From Acidobacteriota bacterium (lineage in GTDB: Bacteria > Acidobacteriota > Terriglobia > Terriglobales > Acidobacteriaceae): 8,052 nt of DNA. Shown here one piece after another: positions 6,018-8,052 of this stretch. The position numbers and the translations under genes were made by a program. The notes beneath the pieces were generated by a model that made no database searches, was not told the DNA's origin, and saw only the letters and a program-made list of their open reading frames with translations. Numbering within the stretch: position 1 is the first letter of the stretch; every line of letters starts with the position of its first letter. The stretch is from contig JAJZCP010000057.1 of NCBI GenBank assembly GCA_021846065.1, forward strand, positions 1 to 8,052, read 5' to 3'.

Positions 6018-7105
6018 CAGATCGATCTCCTGCTGGATGGGGTGAGTGTGGTGGCCGACTCCGTGGCGTGTGGCAGAAGCTGGCTGCGGAAAGCAACGAG
6101 TTCCGCGGGCAGAGGCGCGCTGAAGACCAGATGATCGTCGGTCATGGGATGATCAAACTCCAACTCAGCGGCATGAAGAAAGTTTCTGCCGAGACGGAGC
6201 GTTTCACGCTTACTTTTGACGGCTCCGATGCGTGTCTGCGCATGTAACGTAGCGGCTGCGCCATAGAGCGTGTCGCCGACGACAGGATGGCGAAGAGCGG
6301 CCATGTGGACGCGGATCTGGTGGGTGCGTCCGGTTTCGATGCGGAGACGCAGCAGAGTGAAACGGCCAAACGGCGAGTCGATGCGCTCGGAGACGCGAAA
6401 GTGCGTGACCGCATCGCGCGCACCTTCGCCTGGCTGGGTGGACATGCGCGTGCGTTTGACGGCGTCGCGGCGAATGGCGAGATCGATGGTGCCTGCATCC
6501 TGCTGGACAGCTCCTTCGACGAGCGCGATGTAGGTTTTGGTCATCCTGCGCTCGGCAAAGACGGCCGCAAGCGCTTGATGGGCCTGGTCGTTTTTCGCGA
6601 TGACGATGAGGCCGCTGGTTTCCTTGTCGAGGCGGTGAACAATGCCGGGACGGAGCGCGCCGCCGACGGAAGAAAGCTCGCCGAAGCGATGGAGCAGTGC
6701 GTTGACGAGTGTGCCGCCGCTTCGAGCCTGATCGCTGGCGCCGGCGCCGGCGTGGACCATCATGCCCGCAGGTTTGTTGACCACGGCGAGCCACTCATCC
6801 TGAAATACGATCTGGATCGGAATGGCCTCGGCGCGCGTTTCGACCTCGGCGCGGCGCGGCTCCCCGGCAACGACGATGGACTCGCCACCACGCAGTTTGA
6901 AGGAAGCCCGAGCGATGTGGCCGTCGCGGGTGATGCGTCCCGCGCCGATCAACTCCTGCACGCGAGAACGGCTGACGTCGGGAAGAACGCTGGCGACAAA
7001 CTGATCCAGTCGCCAGCCTGCGGATTCGACCGGGACGGAGAAAAGCTGCCGAGCGGCTTCGTCGGGTATGGCAGTGGCAAGCTCTTTGGTTTTGGATTCA
7101 GGCAT
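6017..7105 (-). CDS. rluD: RluA/RluD-family 23S rRNA pseudouridine synthase
   Basis: It isomerises specific uridines to pseudouridine in RNA, most likely in the helix 69 region of 23S rRNA if a true RluD. The 362-residue product has an S4 RNA-binding domain (about 31-80, WRLDQFVASVLPDVSRSRVQ), followed by the catalytic domain: NKPAGMMVH (110-118), HRLDKETSG (157-165) with catalytic Asp160, and GRTHQIRVH (259-267). GGAGGAG five bases before the ATG at 7105, placed inside the last codons of the Lgt-like gene, fixes the start. The frame is open upstream to 7627, but only as a shadow of that gene. The stop overlaps the qor start by one base. The exact target cannot be told apart from those of RluC or RluA relatives by eye. 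The C-terminal 15 residues are Ser/Thr-rich and probably disordered. Confidence 0.94.
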   Translation of the reverse strand: MPESKTKELATAIPDEAARQLFSVPVESAGWRLDQFVASVLPDVSRSRVQELIGAGRITRDGHIARASFKLRGGESIVVAGEPRRAEVETRAEAIPIQIVFQDEWLAVVNKPAGMMVHAGAGASDQARSGGTLVNALLHRFGELSSVGGALRPGIVHRLDKETSGLIVIAKNDQAHQALAAVFAERRMTKTYIALVEGAVQQDAGTIDLAIRRDAVKRTRMSTQPGEGARDAVTHFRVSERIDSPFGRFTLLRLRIETGRTHQIRVHMAALRHPVVGDTLYGAAATLHAQTRIGAVKSKRETLRLGRNFLHAAELEFDHPMTDDHLVFSAPLPAELVAFRSQLLPHATESATTLTPSSRRSI

Positions 7106-7901
7106 GGTCGCTCCTCCAGTCGGCGAGCAGAGTTGCGCCGCCCAGGACCAGAGCGAACGCGGCAAGCTGTGGAGCGTCGATGACGGCGCCAAAACGTGCG
7201 AAATGGAGGACGCCGCGGCCCTCCCAATCACGCAGACATTCGGAGAGAAAAAGAACGACACCGAAGGAGAGGAATCCAAGACCAGCCACCTCGCCCGGCT
7301 GGCGGTGACACCGGTGCAACCAGAGTCCGCACAGGAGGGCGACAAGAGCTGCGCCAAGGGCAGCGTATGCCTGCGCGGGAACAAGTGGGATACCAAGCGG
7401 CGTGCCGCTCCAGCGCGCTGCAAGTGGGCTGGTATAGGTGATTGCACCCCAGGTGCCCGAAACCGTTTCACGACCGAAGTCACTGCCGACAAGCAAGCAG
7501 CCGATCTGCTCGAATGCAAGCCCGATGGCAACAGGCGCAGCAAGAGCATCCGCGAAGCTGCGGAAAGGCAGATGTGCCCAGCGCACATAGCCAACGACAG
7601 CGAGAACGGCAACCGATGCCCCAACACCGCTCAAAAGTGGATGATGGACCAGGGCAAGCGCCAGCAGCCAATCAGGATGCTGGCGGAGATTGGCGAGGTT
7701 GAGCGCGATGAGCAGACCGCGCTCGGCGACCAGCGCAGAAAATACTGCAAGCGCAAGCGCGTTCCACACGTGGCGCGAGTCGATACCAACACGCGGAGAT
7801 GTGAATTGAGCAAGAGCGAGAGCGGCGAGCACGCCAAGAGCGGCGAAGGCGCCGTAGCTGGGAATGAGCAGCGAGCCAATCTGAATGAGTACCGGATGCA
7901 T
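7098..7901 (-). CDS. Lgt-like integral membrane protein lacking canonical catalytic residues
   Basis: The 267-residue hydrophobic protein follows the order of motifs in prolipoprotein diacylglyceryl transferase (Lgt), the inner-membrane enzyme that adds diacylglycerol to lipoprotein Cys. The N-terminus HPVLIQIGSLLIPSYGAF aligns with the Lgt start, including the conserved Tyr-Gly. AFEQIGCLLVGSDFGRET (129-146) aligns with the GRxGNFxNGExxGR signature, VPAQAYA (174-180) with HPSQLYE, and GLGFLSFGVVLFLSECLRD (207-225) with the last Lgt motif. Aligned by eye to E. coli Lgt, H103 becomes Ser91, R143 Gln132, N146 Cys135, E202 Ala180, Y235 Phe213 and R239 Leu217. G154, E243 and several structural glycines remain. 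R143 and R239 are reported as essential, so normal Lgt activity is unlikely. The gene is intact, starts 28 bases after a terminator-like element and overlaps rluD by 8 bases. It could be a pseudoenzyme or a transferase with a changed substrate. A standard lgt gene presumably lies elsewhere. Confidence 0.8.
   Translation of the reverse strand: MHPVLIQIGSLLIPSYGAFAALGVLAALALAQFTSPRVGIDSRHVWNALALAVFSALVAERGLLIALNLANLRQHPDWLLALALVHHPLLSGVGASVAVLAVVGYVRWAHLPFRSFADALAAPVAIGLAFEQIGCLLVGSDFGRETVSGTWGAITYTSPLAARWSGTPLGIPLVPAQAYAALGAALVALLCGLWLHRCHRQPGEVAGLGFLSFGVVLFLSECLRDWEGRGVLHFARFGAVIDAPQLAAFALVLGGATLLADWRSDHA
7111..7117 (-). promoter_or_regulatory. Ribosome binding site for rluD inside the Lgt-like gene
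   Basis: GGAGGAG on the - strand lies five bases before the rluD ATG and within the codons for Trp-Arg-Ser near the C-terminus of the Lgt-like protein. Because the upstream gene's ribosomes end at 7098, this site fits translational coupling and fixes the rluD start. Confidence 0.75.
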
Positions 7902-7929
7902 CCTGCGCTCGGCCCCCGCTGCGCCGCCG

Positions 7930-7960
7930 AAAAAAGTGAGAAAACCGACCCACTGGGCCG
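7930..7960 (-). terminator. Terminator-like hairpin upstream of the Lgt-like operon
   Basis: On the - strand CGGCCC (7960-7955), loop AGT and GGGTCG (7951-7946) form a 6-bp stem with one G-U pair. It is followed by GTTTTCTCACTTTTTT, giving T-runs of four and six. It lies 28 bases before the start codon of the Lgt-like gene. It either ends a transcript coming from beyond the right edge or acts as an attenuator of the operon. Confidence 0.55.
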
Positions 7961-8052
7961 TAGGTCAATGTGCTGGTGAACCCGTCCTAAGACGGTGGGA
8001 CTCCCCGCGGTTCATTAGGCATCCCGGACTGGCGGGCACGGCACACAGAACC
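7930..8052 (-). ncRNA. Possible structured RNA, 3' part only (small RNA or operon leader)
   Basis: No reading frame of note covers 7961-8052, yet the - strand is rich in pairing. CCGTC-TTAG-GACGG forms a perfect 5-bp hairpin (7995-7982). GAAC and GTTC (8013-8010 and 7981-7978) can close a larger domain around it. CCCG and CGGG pair near 8037-8024. The stretch ends in the terminator-like element. This could be the 3' end of a small RNA such as 6S RNA, which is only a guess because I cannot recognise its full architecture, or an attenuating leader. The 5' end lies outside the window. Confidence 0.3.

Noticed and set aside
5031..6134. Long + strand open frame (367 codons) antisense to qor
   Set aside because: It lies opposite a clear quinone oxidoreductase, has a Gly/Arg/Asp/Glu-rich composition typical of antisense frames in GC-rich genes, and shows no recognisable domain.
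6287..7979. Long + strand open frames antisense to rluD and the Lgt-like gene
   Set aside because: Both - strand genes have strong family motifs and ribosome binding sites. The + strand products have no family features and arise from codon bias.
7961..8052. Cobalamin riboswitch, suggested by CCAGTCCGGGATGCC on the - strand
   Set aside because: The resemblance to the 3' conserved box is loose, no upstream conserved blocks are visible in the available sequence, and the downstream genes are not linked to B12.

Overview
The window looks like a chromosomal segment from an acidobacterium (Acidobacteriota, probably class Terriglobia, near Granulicella, Terriglobus, Edaphobacter or Acidobacterium). 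This is an inference from three things. There is a TonB-dependent receptor with an N-terminal carboxypeptidase-regulatory-like domain and a plug of the acidobacterial type. It is preceded by a small secreted Cys/His/Met-rich protein. The intergenic gaps carry short GC-rich hairpin repeats with A/C-rich tails. Base composition is moderately GC-rich and all genes have ordinary bacterial architecture. No tRNA, rRNA, CRISPR array, transposase or phage gene is visible.

Layout. (1) Positions 1-228 hold the C-terminal end of an SGNH/GDSL-type hydrolase on the + strand. (2) 229-465 is intergenic, with a hairpin repeat unit and a low-complexity A/G/C tail. (3) 466-1740 on the - strand is homoserine dehydrogenase (hom), read from a GTG start with a good Shine-Dalgarno. 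(4) 1741-2054 is a divergent intergenic region built largely from a 127-bp-period duplicated repeat module. (5) 2055-2468 and 2608-4905 on the + strand are a small exported Cys/His/Met-rich protein and a TonB-dependent outer-membrane receptor. They are probably one functional unit, and metal (possibly copper) binding or uptake is a hypothesis only. (6) 4906-5048 is a convergent gap with a third repeat unit that may also terminate transcription. (7) 5049-7901 on the - strand is a tightly packed operon, transcribed in the order Lgt-like membrane protein, RluD-family pseudouridine synthase, quinone oxidoreductase, with 8-nt and 1-nt overlaps. (8) 7902-8052 is a structured non-coding stretch with a terminator-like hairpin on the - strand just upstream of that operon.

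Most of the gene content is ordinary housekeeping. The points of most interest are these. The Lgt-like protein keeps the fold-level pattern of prolipoprotein diacylglyceryl transferase but has lost nearly all of its catalytic residues. The Cys/His/Met-rich protein and the receptor are paired. A family of composite REP-like elements occupies all three main intergenic gaps. The structured RNA or leader at the right edge could be a small RNA end or an attenuator. I did not find clear evidence of a complete novel defence or mobile system.
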